The notes beneath the pieces were generated by a model. The model had not been told where the DNA came from. It was given only the letters and a program-made list of their open reading frames with translations, and ran no database searches. Position numbers and translations under genes: made by a program. From Streptomyces albospinus (GTDB lineage Bacteria > Actinomycetota > Actinomycetes > Streptomycetales > Streptomycetaceae), in assembly GCF_014648695.1 (NCBI RefSeq), contig NZ_BMRP01000002.1:7008-43281 (forward strand): a stretch of 36,274 bases of DNA, written 5' to 3'. Below are positions 8,042 through 14,814 of the stretch, piece after piece (position 1 is the first letter of the stretch; each line of letters starts with the position of its first letter).

Positions 8042-8224
8042 CTACTTGTCGGCGGTGAGCTTCCCCGCCGCGCCCCAGCTGTCGGCCGGGTACTCCTGGA
8101 TCCAGACCTGCACGGTCTCGGCGGGAATCCGGTACGCGTCCACGAACGCGTCGGTGATCTGCTTGACCAGCTCCCGCTTCAGCTCGACGCTGCGGGGACC
8201 CTGCTGAACGGTGACGATGGGCAT
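8042..8224 (-). CDS. 4-oxalocrotonate tautomerase family enzyme
   Basis: A 60-residue protein with the size and layout of 4-OT enzymes: MPIVTVQQGPRSVELKRELV..., with Pro2 as the N-terminal catalytic base after Met removal, the helix KQITDAFVDAYRIPAETVQVWIQEY, and a short C-terminal strand. 4-OT enzymes interconvert enol and keto forms of unsaturated acids and act as small homo-oligomers. The substrate here is unclear, since no meta-cleavage pathway genes are nearby. Start ATG 8224 is preceded by GAGGAG; only this start exposes the catalytic proline. The LysR gene lies upstream on the same strand, 181 bp away. Confidence 0.9.
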   Translation of the reverse strand: MPIVTVQQGPRSVELKRELVKQITDAFVDAYRIPAETVQVWIQEYPADSWGAAGKLTADK

Positions 8225-8356
8225 GTCCGTACTCCTCAACTCGGTGGCGAGCGGCGGCCGTTGGGATATCCGTCGGGATACCGGCCGCCCCGGGTTCCGG
8301 GTGGCTCGCCGGGGTGACCCCAGTCCATCGCGAACGGGTCCGGTGACCAAGAAGCT

Positions 8357-8375
8357 GATCGCGCACGCAGCGATC
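8357..8375. promoter_or_regulatory. GATCGC-N7-GCGATC inverted repeat upstream of tautomerase
   Basis: A perfect 6-bp inverted repeat (8357-8362 and 8370-8375) with a 7-nt spacer, in the gap between the LysR stop and the tautomerase start. It could be an operator in the tautomerase promoter or a weak terminator of the LysR transcript. Confidence 0.3.
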
Positions 8376-8405
8376 GCGAATCGAGATCGGAAGCAACGCC
8401 GCAGG

Positions 8406-9329
8406 TCACGAGCCGGGGTCGGCGGTGGCGGCGCGGGTCGCGCAGGCCCGGAGCAGCGCTTCCAGCCCGGGTGGCGGGTCGGTGCGGCGGACCGCGAGAT
8501 ACGTGGTGAGCTCCATCCCGGGGTTGCGGAACGGTAGATACGCCACCCGGGGCGTGCTCAGCCGGCGGGCGTGCGCCTCGTAGACGACCGTCCACATGCC
8601 CTCGGCGGAGCCGCAGGCGCCGATCGCGGTCAAGGTGTCGTCCAGCGAACCGTACCTGGGGCCCGGCGGCGGTTCGAACCCGGCGGTGTGGCAGGCGGTG
8701 ACGACCAGGTCGACCAGTGCCCGGTTGTTCCGGCGGTCGGTCAGCACCAGCGGTACGCCCGCGAGGTCGGCGAGCGCGATGGTGCCCGGCGAGGCGGCGA
8801 GCGGATGCCGGGCCGGGACGACCGCGACCAGCGGGTCCTGCCAGAGCGGGACGTAACGCAGCCCGTCCCGGCCGGCGTCGGCCGCCTCGCCGCGGAGGAA
8901 CGCCGCGTCCAGCTCGCGGGCCGCGACCCGGTCGAGCCGCTCCTGGGTCCGGCCGGCGACCAGCTCCACGCCGATCTCCGGCGCGGTGCCGGCGAGCGCG
9001 TCGAGTACCCGGTCGAGATGGGCGCCCAGGCCCGTGCTCGTCCCCAGGCGGAGCGTGGTGGCGCGGGCCACGGCCAGTTCGGCGACGACGGCGCGGGCGC
9101 GCTCCTCGGCGGCGAGCAGCGCCCGCGCTTCCGGGAGGAACCGCTCGCCGGCCGCTGTGAGCCGCACCTGGCGCGCCGACCGGTCGAACAGCTCGGTCCG
9201 CAGCTCCCGTTCGAGCCGCCGGACCTGCTGGCTGACCGCCGACTGCACGATGTGCAGCCGGTCCGCGGCCCGCCCGAAATGCAGCTCCTGCGCGACCATG
9301 ACGAAATACCGCACCTGCCGCAGCTCCAC
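8406..9329 (-). CDS. LysR family transcriptional regulator
   Basis: 307 residues. Residues 1-60 form the LysR winged helix-turn-helix (VELRQVRYFVMVAQELHFGRAADRLHIVQSAVSQQVRRLE), followed by the linker helix and a two-lobe periplasmic-binding-like effector domain (TTLRLGTSTGLGAHL..., DLAGVPLVLTDRR...). GTG 9329 is preferred because the HTH begins exactly there and GGAGG sits 7 nt upstream; the ATG 20 codons earlier adds a low-complexity lead. It is divergent from a GNAT acetyltransferase (about 100 bp apart) and upstream of the tautomerase, so either could be a target. Effector unknown. Confidence 0.9.
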   Translation of the reverse strand: MELRQVRYFVMVAQELHFGRAADRLHIVQSAVSQQVRRLERELRTELFDRSARQVRLTAAGERFLPEARALLAAEERARAVVAELAVARATTLRLGTSTGLGAHLDRVLDALAGTAPEIGVELVAGRTQERLDRVAARELDAAFLRGEAADAGRDGLRYVPLWQDPLVAVVPARHPLAASPGTIALADLAGVPLVLTDRRNNRALVDLVVTACHTAGFEPPPGPRYGSLDDTLTAIGACGSAEGMWTVVYEAHARRLSTPRVAYLPFRNPGMELTTYLAVRRTDPPPGLEALLRACATRAATADPGS

Positions 9330-9430
9330 ACCCGCCCCTCCCCGGCCCCCTGGGGCCTGTCCGTCCCAACCGCGCCGGCCGACGCTCAATTCCCTTGCCC
9401 GGCCGGCCGCGGCCCGGCCATCATGCCCGC

Positions 9431-9991
9431 ATGATCGACACGACGGCGCTCGCCGAGAAACCGGTGCTGGCCGGTGACCGGATCCGGCTGGTCCCGCTGT
9501 CGGACCGGCATGCGACCGCCTTCCACGCCACGGTCCAGGACCTGGAGACCCGCCGGCTGACCGGCACCCACCAGGACTGGAGCCTTGCGGAGTTGCGCGC
9601 CTGGATCGCCGAGTGCGGTGCCCGCACGGACCGGTTGGACCTCGCCATCGAGGACCGGGCGACCGGCGGCTACCTGGGCGATCTCGCGCTCAACCGGATC
9701 GACCCGGCGAACGCCCACGGCAGCTTCCGGATCGCTCTGGCCCCCTCCGCCACCGGCCGCGGCATCGGCTCCGAGGCGATCCGGCTGTTCCTCGGCCACG
9801 CCTTCGAACGGGTCGGCCTGCACCGCGTGCAGCTGGAGGTCTTCGCCTACAACGACCGCGCCCGGCGCGCCTACGAGCGCTGCGGGTTCGTGCTGGAGGG
9901 CCGGCTGCGCGAGGCCCTGCACTGGGACGGCGAGTGGCACGACGTGCTGGTGATGGCGGCGCTGCGCCCGCAGCGGACGGGGGCTCGGTAG
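9431..9991 (+). CDS. GNAT family N-acetyltransferase (RimJ/RimL-like)
   Basis: 186 residues with the GNAT fold of the RimJ/RimL type. The acetyl-CoA pyrophosphate loop is SATGRGIGSEA (106-116) and the C-terminal half carries NDRARRAYERCGF (141-153), then EGRLREALHWDGEWHDVLVMAAL. These enzymes transfer acetyl from acetyl-CoA to a protein N-terminus or small amine. ATG 9431 is chosen because the conserved fold starts soon after; no clear Shine-Dalgarno is seen, and a start 12 codons upstream would run into the divergent LysR promoter. Substrate unknown. Confidence 0.88.
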   Translation: MIDTTALAEKPVLAGDRIRLVPLSDRHATAFHATVQDLETRRLTGTHQDWSLAELRAWIAECGARTDRLDLAIEDRATGGYLGDLALNRIDPANAHGSFRIALAPSATGRGIGSEAIRLFLGHAFERVGLHRVQLEVFAYNDRARRAYERCGFVLEGRLREALHWDGEWHDVLVMAALRPQRTGAR

Positions 9992-9992
9992 T

Positions 9993-10029
9993 CCTCCCCA
10001 CTCGGCCGGAAGTGCCGTTCGCGGGGAGG
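9993..10029. terminator. possible terminator between GNAT and AlkZ-like gene
   Basis: CCTCCCC (9993-9999) pairs with GGGGAGG (10023-10029), a 7-bp stem with a 23-nt GC-rich loop, immediately after the GNAT stop and before the end of the convergent AlkZ-like gene. Confidence 0.35.
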
Positions 10030-10091
10030 GCGGCGTCCCGCGGCTCGATGACGACGTCGGCCGCACGGGCCCCGGGAGCCCGCCGGGCACG

Positions 10092-11285
10092 TCATCCCGT
10101 TGCCTGTGCGACCTGCCCGTAGCGGACGTCGTGCGCCGCGCCCGGTGCGGCCGTCCGCAGCACTCCGGCCGCCTCCTCCTCGACGGCGGTCCGCTCGGCG
10201 GCGGTCAGCGGGGCGAACGGCTCGACCACCAGCCGCGCCCGGTCATCCGCGGTCTCCACGCTCCACAGGCCCCGGACGCTTCCGTCGACCAGCAGCACCC
10301 GGTAGGCGACGTTGCGGCTCCACGTCCGTCCCTGGTAGGCGGGCGGGAGGAGGCGGGTACGGTCCGCGTGCGAGAGCAGGACGTTGTCGAACTCCGGGAG
10401 GAAGCGCACCGGCGCCTCGGTGTCCGGGTCCGGCAGCGGCGCGCCGGGCAGGTCGAACAGCTCCACCCCGTTCTCGTCCCGGAAGGTGCGCAGCCGCGGG
10501 TGGCGGGGGTCCCGGCCGGCCTCGGCCACGAGGGGTTCGACGATCTCCCGGAGCCGGGTCAGTCCGCTCCAGGTCTGCATGTCCTTGACGGACGCGGGCC
10601 CGAACGCGGCCAGGTAGCGGAGCAGTACGCCGGTGAGGGCGGCCCGTGGATCGCCGGGCTCGCACCGTTCCGCCGATGCCCCCGGCTCCCCCGCCGGGCG
10701 CTCCCCCAGCCACGCCGCAAGCGTCGTGTGCGCCGCCGGACCGCTGCGCCCCCACAGCCCCCGCGGGGTGACCTGCACCAGCGGCAGCAGCTGCCGGGCC
10801 GCCATGGACAGCGGCCACCGCTCGTGCTCCGGCCACTCCTCCTGCAACCGCTCCCCCAACTCCGCGAAGGTCAGCGGCCGTTCCTCCAGCAGCGCGCGGG
10901 CCGCATCGGTGAGCCGGGCCAGGTCGGCGCCGGCCAGCCGCTTGGCGAAGTTCCCGCGCAGGGTGCGCTCGTGCACCTGCCGGGTGAGCGCGCGCAGCAC
11001 CCCGGCGTCCCGGGCGCTGACCAGATGGATCGTGGACCGCATCACCGGGATGCGGACCGCCCGGCGGCTCTCCAGCAGCCCGGACAGCTCCTCCGGCCGG
11101 AACCCGGCCAGCCGCGCGGCCAGCGCCTCGTACGGCGGCCGGGGCGCCTGCGCCTGCAACCCGACCAGCCGTTCCACCGCCTCCAGCGCACTCGACTCCA
11201 CGCGCTTCAGGAGCAGTTGGCGTTCCAGGGTGGCCCGGCCGAGAGCGCGGGCGGAGAGTACGGGGGCCGTGCGGCGCTGCGTCAT
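10092..11285 (-). CDS. AlkZ/YcaQ-like winged-helix protein (HTH_42 family)
   Basis: 397 residues matching the winged-helix HTH_42 family, which includes DNA glycosylases AlkZ and YcaQ (AlkX) that excise bulky alkyl or crosslinked bases. The family QxQ catalytic motif is present as Gln44-Ala45-Gln46 in RLVGLQAQAPRPPYEAL. The typical RIPVMRSTIHLVS block follows (78-90), and later FLPEFDNVLLSHADRTRLLP and the GLWSVE strand. AlkZ relatives are often self-resistance genes near genotoxin clusters; none is seen here, so a housekeeping or orphan repair role is more likely. Start ATG 11285 lies just beyond the ArsR terminator, so it has its own promoter in the short gap or depends on read-through. Confidence 0.85.
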   Translation of the reverse strand: MTQRRTAPVLSARALGRATLERQLLLKRVESSALEAVERLVGLQAQAPRPPYEALAARLAGFRPEELSGLLESRRAVRIPVMRSTIHLVSARDAGVLRALTRQVHERTLRGNFAKRLAGADLARLTDAARALLEERPLTFAELGERLQEEWPEHERWPLSMAARQLLPLVQVTPRGLWGRSGPAAHTTLAAWLGERPAGEPGASAERCEPGDPRAALTGVLLRYLAAFGPASVKDMQTWSGLTRLREIVEPLVAEAGRDPRHPRLRTFRDENGVELFDLPGAPLPDPDTEAPVRFLPEFDNVLLSHADRTRLLPPAYQGRTWSRNVAYRVLLVDGSVRGLWSVETADDRARLVVEPFAPLTAAERTAVEEEAAGVLRTAAPGAAHDVRYGQVAQATG

Positions 11286-11301
11286 GGTGAGGAGAGTACG
11301 G

Positions 11302-11332
11302 GCCCTTGCGGACAGTTGCCGTCCGCAAGGGC
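11302..11332 (-). terminator. strong terminator after ArsR-type gene
   Basis: GCCCTTGCGGAC (11302-11313) and GTCCGCAAGGGC (11321-11332) form a perfect 12-bp stem with a 7-nt loop, abutting the stop codon of the ArsR-type gene. It separates that gene from the AlkZ-like gene on the same strand. Confidence 0.85.
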
Positions 11333-12313
11333 TCAGGTGTCCTGGTCCCCCGCCAGCCGGTCCCCGTCCTCCGTGCGCCGGTAGACCACCCGTCGCCCCA
11401 CCCGCGTCCCCACGACCAGGCCGGCGTCGCGCAGTACGGACAGATGGCCGCCGATGGTGCCGAGTGACTGGCCGAGGCGGGCGGCGAGTTCGGTGCTGGT
11501 GGCGGGGTGGGCGAGTTCGTGGAGGATGGTGGCGCGGCCGGCGCCGATGAGGCGTTCCAGGGCGCGGCGGGGGCGGGCCGGGGTGAGCGCGGTGGCCGCG
11601 CCGCCGGCCGGATAGACCTGGGCGTAGTGGCCCGGCGGGCCCTGGCAGAGCCAGGTGCCGGTGGACAGGCTGACCGGGACGAAGAACATGCCGTCGTCAC
11701 CGATGACGCGCTCGGGGCCGGGGCGGTTGCTGAAGCGGATGGCGTCGGCGCCGACCCAGGTGCTGTGCCGGCTCATCTGTTCCAGGGCGCGGGGCCAGCC
11801 GTAGGCGGCGAGGAGTCCGGCCCGGTAGGCGACATCGCGTTCGAGGAGGGCACGGCGGCGGGGCCAGTCGGCGGCGATGTGTGCGGTCCACAGGGCCTGG
11901 AGGAGGTCGGCGGCGCGCGGGCCCCAGCCGTGTCCGCTGAGCCAGTCCAGGTCGTGGTGGTGCCAGCTGTGGGTGAGCGAGGGCTCCAGTTCGGCGCGGA
12001 AGGTGTCGTCCGATACGGCACGTACGGCGGCGAGTTCGCGGGTGAGGGTGGTGCGCATACCGTCCGGCGGCGGGACCGCGACGAAGCCGGGCAGCCACTT
12101 GGTCGAACTGATCAGTCCGGTCAGTCCCCGGGCGAACGGGTCGGCGTCGAGGGCGGCGGTGAAGGCCGGGAGGTGGCGGGCGCGCCAGGCGGCGAACCAG
12201 GGGTCGGGGTGGGGCCGGGCGAGGGCGATGGTCGTCCCGATCGTTTCGGCGAGGGGGGAGAGGGCGAAGCGGGAACGGGACAGGGCGAGCGGGCTCAGCC
12301 GCAGCGTGCTCAT
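11333..12313 (-). CDS. ArsR-type winged-helix regulator with DUF5937-like N-terminus
   Basis: 326 residues. The C-terminal 80 residues form an ArsR/SmtB winged helix (RRALERLIGAGRATILHELAHPATSTELAARLGQSLGTIGGHLSVLRDAGLV, then RRVVYRRT). The N-terminal 240 residues (FALSPLAETIGT..., HPDPWFAAWRARHLPAF...) are an all-helical domain typical of Streptomyces ArsR-like proteins labelled DUF5937. There are no CxC metal ligands in the HTH, so it is not a classical metal sensor. It is divergent from an MFS transporter with 92 bp between starts and a clear inverted repeat there, suggesting it represses that exporter and itself. Inducer unknown. Confidence 0.88.
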   Translation of the reverse strand: MSTLRLSPLALSRSRFALSPLAETIGTTIALARPHPDPWFAAWRARHLPAFTAALDADPFARGLTGLISSTKWLPGFVAVPPPDGMRTTLTRELAAVRAVSDDTFRAELEPSLTHSWHHHDLDWLSGHGWGPRAADLLQALWTAHIAADWPRRRALLERDVAYRAGLLAAYGWPRALEQMSRHSTWVGADAIRFSNRPGPERVIGDDGMFFVPVSLSTGTWLCQGPPGHYAQVYPAGGAATALTPARPRRALERLIGAGRATILHELAHPATSTELAARLGQSLGTIGGHLSVLRDAGLVVGTRVGRRVVYRRTEDGDRLAGDQDT

Positions 12314-12348
12314 GCGCGACCTCCACCTCGGGGCACGGAGCCGGCTTT

Positions 12349-12368
12349 CTTTCGCCTGGTGCCGAAAG
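12349..12368. promoter_or_regulatory. CTTTCG-N8-CGAAAG operator between ArsR and MFS genes
   Basis: CTTTCG (12349-12354) and CGAAAG (12363-12368) form a perfect 6-bp inverted repeat with an 8-bp spacer, centred in the 92-bp divergent promoter region. It is well placed for the ArsR-type protein to repress both genes. Confidence 0.55.
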
Positions 12369-12405
12369 CATAGTGTTCCGCGGCGGGGCCCACAGACTCC
12401 GTGGG

Positions 12406-13656
12406 ATGCGCTCCTCCCTCCTCTCCGCAGCGGACTTCCGCTGGTTCCTGGCCGGTCAGACGGTGTCGTTGCTGGGCAGTGCGATGGCCCCGGTCGCCCT
12501 GACGTTCGCGGTGCTGGACGCCTCGTCCGGCAGTGCCGGCGATCTCGGTGTCGTGCTGGCCGCGCGTATGGTGCCGCTGCTGGCCTTTCTGCTGGTGGGC
12601 GGCGCCACGGCGGACCGGGTCGGGCGCCGGACGGTCCTGGTGGCCGCGAATCTGGGCGCGGCGCTCACCCAGGGCGCGGTCGCCGGGCTGCTGCTGACCG
12701 GGCACTACGCGCTGCTGCCGGTGGCCGGGCTGGAGGTCCTGAACGGGGTGCTGGCCGCGTTCACCACACCTGCGCTGCGCGGTGTCGTGCCGGAACTCGT
12801 CGGCGCCGCGCGGCTGCGGCCGGCGAACGCGCTGCTGGGATCGGTGCGGAATGCGGCCAAGGTGCTCGGGCCGGGACTGTCGGGCGGGTGCGTCGTGGTG
12901 GTCGGCAGCGGGCCGGCGATCGCCTTCGACGCGCTCACGTATCTGGTGGCGGCGGGGTGCCTGGCACGGGTGTCCCTCGGCGGCGGGACACCGGCCCGGC
13001 GCCGCGCCGGCGTGGCGGCCGATATCCGCGACGGGTGGCGGGAGTTCCGGCGTATCCGGTGGGTGTGGCTGGGGACGCTGTCGTTCTTCGTCGTGAACCT
13101 GGTGCAGACGGGGACCTGGCAGATCCTGGGGCCGGCGCTGACGCAGCAGGCCGGCGGTGCGGCGGCCTGGGGTGTGGTGCTGAGCGTGCGGGGCGCCGGG
13201 CTGCTGGCGGCGGGGGTGGTGCTGTACCGGCTGGCGGTCCGGCGGCTGCTCGGGCTCGGGCAGCTGACCGCCGCACTGGGCGCGTTGCCGCTGCTGGTGC
13301 TGGGGGCGCGGCTGGGCATTCCCTGGCTGGTGGCCGGTGCGTTCGTCGCCGGGCTCGGGGTCGCGGTCACGGGCGTCGCCTGGGACACCTCGCTCCAGGA
13401 GCATGTCCCCCGGCACGTGCTGTCCCGGGTCGCGTCGTACAACGATCTGCTGTCGTATGTCGCCATCCCTGTGGGGCAGTTGTGCGTGGGGCCGCTCGCC
13501 CGGACGTACGGCGGCTTCCGGGTGGCCGCGGTGGCCGGGGCGGTCTCCGCCGTCGCGGCGGTGCTGCCGCTGGCCTCCGGTGCGGTGCGCCGGCTGCCGC
13601 ACGCCGCGGGACGTGACGGCGGCGGGGACGGCGCGCCCGCGGCCCCCGGCGCGTGA
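12406..13656 (+). CDS. MFS transporter (probable drug/efflux type)
   Basis: 416 residues with about 10-12 hydrophobic segments. N-terminal LSAADFRWFLAGQTVSLLGSAMAPVALTFAVLD is typical of MFS_3/enterobactin-exporter-like (EntS) proteins, and the loop GGATADRVGRRTVLV (about 66-80) is the MFS loop 2-3 signature. The C-terminal half has EHVPRHVLSRVASYNDLLSYVAIPVG, also characteristic of that subgroup. Export of a small compound by proton antiport is the family role; substrate unknown. The chosen ATG 12406 starts just before the conserved domain; an upstream in-frame GTG at 12373 would sit next to the operator. Regulation by the divergent ArsR-type protein is likely. Confidence 0.88.
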   Translation: MRSSLLSAADFRWFLAGQTVSLLGSAMAPVALTFAVLDASSGSAGDLGVVLAARMVPLLAFLLVGGATADRVGRRTVLVAANLGAALTQGAVAGLLLTGHYALLPVAGLEVLNGVLAAFTTPALRGVVPELVGAARLRPANALLGSVRNAAKVLGPGLSGGCVVVVGSGPAIAFDALTYLVAAGCLARVSLGGGTPARRRAGVAADIRDGWREFRRIRWVWLGTLSFFVVNLVQTGTWQILGPALTQQAGGAAAWGVVLSVRGAGLLAAGVVLYRLAVRRLLGLGQLTAALGALPLLVLGARLGIPWLVAGAFVAGLGVAVTGVAWDTSLQEHVPRHVLSRVASYNDLLSYVAIPVGQLCVGPLARTYGGFRVAAVAGAVSAVAAVLPLASGAVRRLPHAAGRDGGGDGAPAAPGA

Positions 13657-13723
13657 GGCCGGGGGACGCGGGGCGGTGGCGATGCGGTCAGCGCGCTGTG
13701 GTGGGGGCGCTGCGGTCAGGCCG

Positions 13724-14013
13724 TCACAGCCACTCGCCGAACCGCCGGATGACCAGCGCGGCGCGCTCTCCTGGGCGATGGCATTGGCGCCGTCGCGCTC
13801 CAGCCGCGCCACGGCCTCGCCGTACGTCAGACCGCACGGGGTGCTCCCGAGGTCCTGGAGGACCTGGTCGGCGGCGCGGGCGCTGACCTCGGCGAGCCGG
13901 TCGGCGACCAGGCGGGTGCGGGCCGCCGGCTCGGCGGCCTTCCGCTCCGGGCGGGGGCGGCGGCCCGGCGGAGCGAGCTTCTCCGGGGTGAGCAGGTTGG
14001 TCGTGCGGGTCAT
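13724..14013 (-). pseudogene. mgtA: mgtA-type Mg2+ P-type ATPase with internal deletion
   Basis: The ATG at 14013 has a perfect AGGAGG 9 nt upstream. Codons 1-84 encode the cytoplasmic N-terminus of a P3B magnesium-transporting ATPase: a basic lead, then DLGSTPCGLTYGEAVARLERDG, then ANAIAQESAPRW, matching the family pattern TS-x2-GLT-x2-EA-x2-RL-x2-GxN...PxW. Directly after that, in another frame, comes LVIRRFGEWL-stop (TGA 13726-13724), which resembles the C-terminal VK-x-W-x-IRRFG-x-WL end of bacterial MgtA. All ten transmembrane helices, the DKTGT phosphorylation site and the nucleotide domain are missing. The simplest reading is one large internal deletion, perhaps across a CTGGT microhomology, leaving both ends of an approximately 900-codon gene. 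It cannot make a functional pump. Confidence 0.68.
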
Positions 14014-14240
14014 GGCGAAACAACCTCCTGAGGCGCAGAAGGGCAGGCCGGAATGACCGAGGACAGGCCGACGGAATCATCGTGCGGCATTCCGTCGGAC
14101 CGTTTTCGGGCAGGCCGGAATGGCCACTGCGCAGAGAAAAGGAAAACTGCAATAACTGCGAGGACCGCAATAGCTGCGATTACGGCGACTACTGCGAAAA
14201 AGGGCAGCGCGAAACCGATCGGGGCGGCAGGGAACCGCAT
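14010..14240 (-). CDS. small hydrophobic leader ORF overlapping the mgtA start
   Basis: A 76-codon frame with one strong transmembrane segment (GFALPFFAVVAVIAAIAVLA, extending through VIAVFLFSA, about residues 9-37), then the basic stretch PFRPARKRSDG and a polar tail. Its TGA overlaps the ATG of mgtA (ATGA) and the mgtA ribosome site lies within its last codons, so ribosomes on this frame would control or couple to mgtA. No good ribosome site precedes ATG 14240, and third-position GC is only about 60%, far below neighbouring genes. It may be a microprotein, a leader ORF for mgtA control, or chance. Part of its sequence forms the hairpin at 14068-14098. Confidence 0.4.
   Translation of the reverse strand: MRFPAAPIGFALPFFAVVAVIAAIAVLAVIAVFLFSAQWPFRPARKRSDGMPHDDSVGLSSVIPACPSAPQEVVSP
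14041..14122. repeat. 15-bp direct repeats flanking the leader hairpin
   Basis: GGGCAGGCCGGAATG occurs exactly at 14041-14055 and 14108-14122, on either side of the stem-loop at 14068-14098. In the RNA this would give two identical unstructured or competing elements. Confidence 0.75.
14068..14098 (-). promoter_or_regulatory. 10-bp stem-loop in the mgtA leader
   Basis: CCGACGGAAT (14068-14077) and ATTCCGTCGG (14089-14098) form a perfect 10-bp stem with an 11-nt loop, 55 bp before the mgtA start in its transcript. There is no T-run after it, so it is more likely a switchable leader structure than a terminator. Confidence 0.5.
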
Positions 14241-14354
14241 GGGGAAGATGCGCCGCGGAACCGGATCAGCGGGCAGCGGGAAGCGCCCTCAGATCACCGG
14301 CGGAAGAAAGCGCGCAGGAAGATGCGTGGAAGAAGGCCCGGAGAGAGCGGGCGA

Positions 14355-14399
14355 TCAGTGCGCGGCATCACTGCGGCAAGGACTTCCTTCGGGACTCAT
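14355..14399 (-). CDS. 14-aa leader peptide upstream of mgtA (perfect SD)
   Basis: ATG 14399 opens MSPEGSPCRSDAAH-stop. Upstream is AGGAGGTGATC (14413-14403), an 11-base perfect complement to the 3' end of 16S rRNA, with 8 nt between AGGAGG and the ATG. Such a strong site before only 14 codons is typical of leader peptides used for translation-dependent control. The peptide has acidic and proline residues near its start (SPE, SP); in enteric bacteria, proline/acid-rich MgtL leaders sense low Mg2+ through ribosome behaviour. Position 340 bp upstream of mgtA on the same strand fits such a role. Function here is inference; it could also be the relic of a longer gene. Confidence 0.5.
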   Translation of the reverse strand: MSPEGSPCRSDAAH

Positions 14400-14658
14400 C
14401 CCGATCACCTCCTCGCTCGCGCGGACACCGGCGGGCGCCACGCAGAGGGGCGCCGTCGACTCCATACCTGCCATACGCAGCGGAGCGATCCGTCGTCCTT
14501 TCGGCCCGTTCCCGCAATTATCCGGTGTGAGCTGTGTCGCGTTCACGGCAGTTCAGCAGCCGTTCAGCGGTCGTCCTCGCATCGGCTTTCCCCGTGGCTT
14601 TCGCGGATTCCTCAGTGGCTCTCGCAGCCGCTTTCGTGCCGGCGCAGAGCGCCCCTTA
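14400..14658. other. probable mgtA promoter/leader region
   Basis: No gene is seen between the leader peptide and the xdhC terminator. Composition is less GC-rich than the coding DNA. On the minus strand GATAAT (14522-14517) is a possible -10 box, with only a poor -35 (GTGAAC at 14546-14541). Further upstream are imperfect direct repeats on the theme GTGGCTTTCGC (about 14593-14637) and paired GTTCAGC elements (about 14550-14570), which could be regulator sites. Confidence 0.35.
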
Positions 14659-14712
14659 CAAAAAAGCGACGGCACGGGCGCGGCCCCCGGAGGGACAGTG
14701 CGCCCGTGCCGT
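14659..14712 (-). terminator. intrinsic terminator of the xdhC transcript
   Basis: On the minus strand, ACGGCACGGGCGC (14712-14700) pairs with GCGCCCGTGCCGT (14681-14669) as a perfect 13-bp stem with an 18-nt loop, followed after 3 nt by six Ts (14665-14660). A complete rho-independent terminator, about 100 bp beyond the xdhC stop. Confidence 0.9.
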
Positions 14713-14814
14713 AGCGGCCCGGAGGCCCGACCGCGGGGCCGGCGGCGTCAGGTGCGCCGGTCCCGCGGATGCTGCCGGCTCGGAGTCCCGCCGGACTCCG
14801 GGCCGCTGCGGCCC

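Noticed and set aside
10092..11285. AlkZ-like protein as self-resistance gene of a genotoxin cluster
   Set aside because: No polyketide, peptide or other biosynthetic genes are in the window; a general repair role is the simpler reading.
12310..14013. A 567-codon minus-strand open frame running through the MFS gene
   Set aside because: Only its first 84 codons resemble a protein (mgtA N-terminus); the rest is antisense to the MFS gene and is Arg/Pro/Gln-rich noise.
14082..14714. 210-codon plus-strand frame over the mgtA leader
   Set aside because: Arg/Ser/His-rich low-quality sequence with no ribosome site or homology; it overlaps the terminator, leader ORF and hairpins of the other strand.
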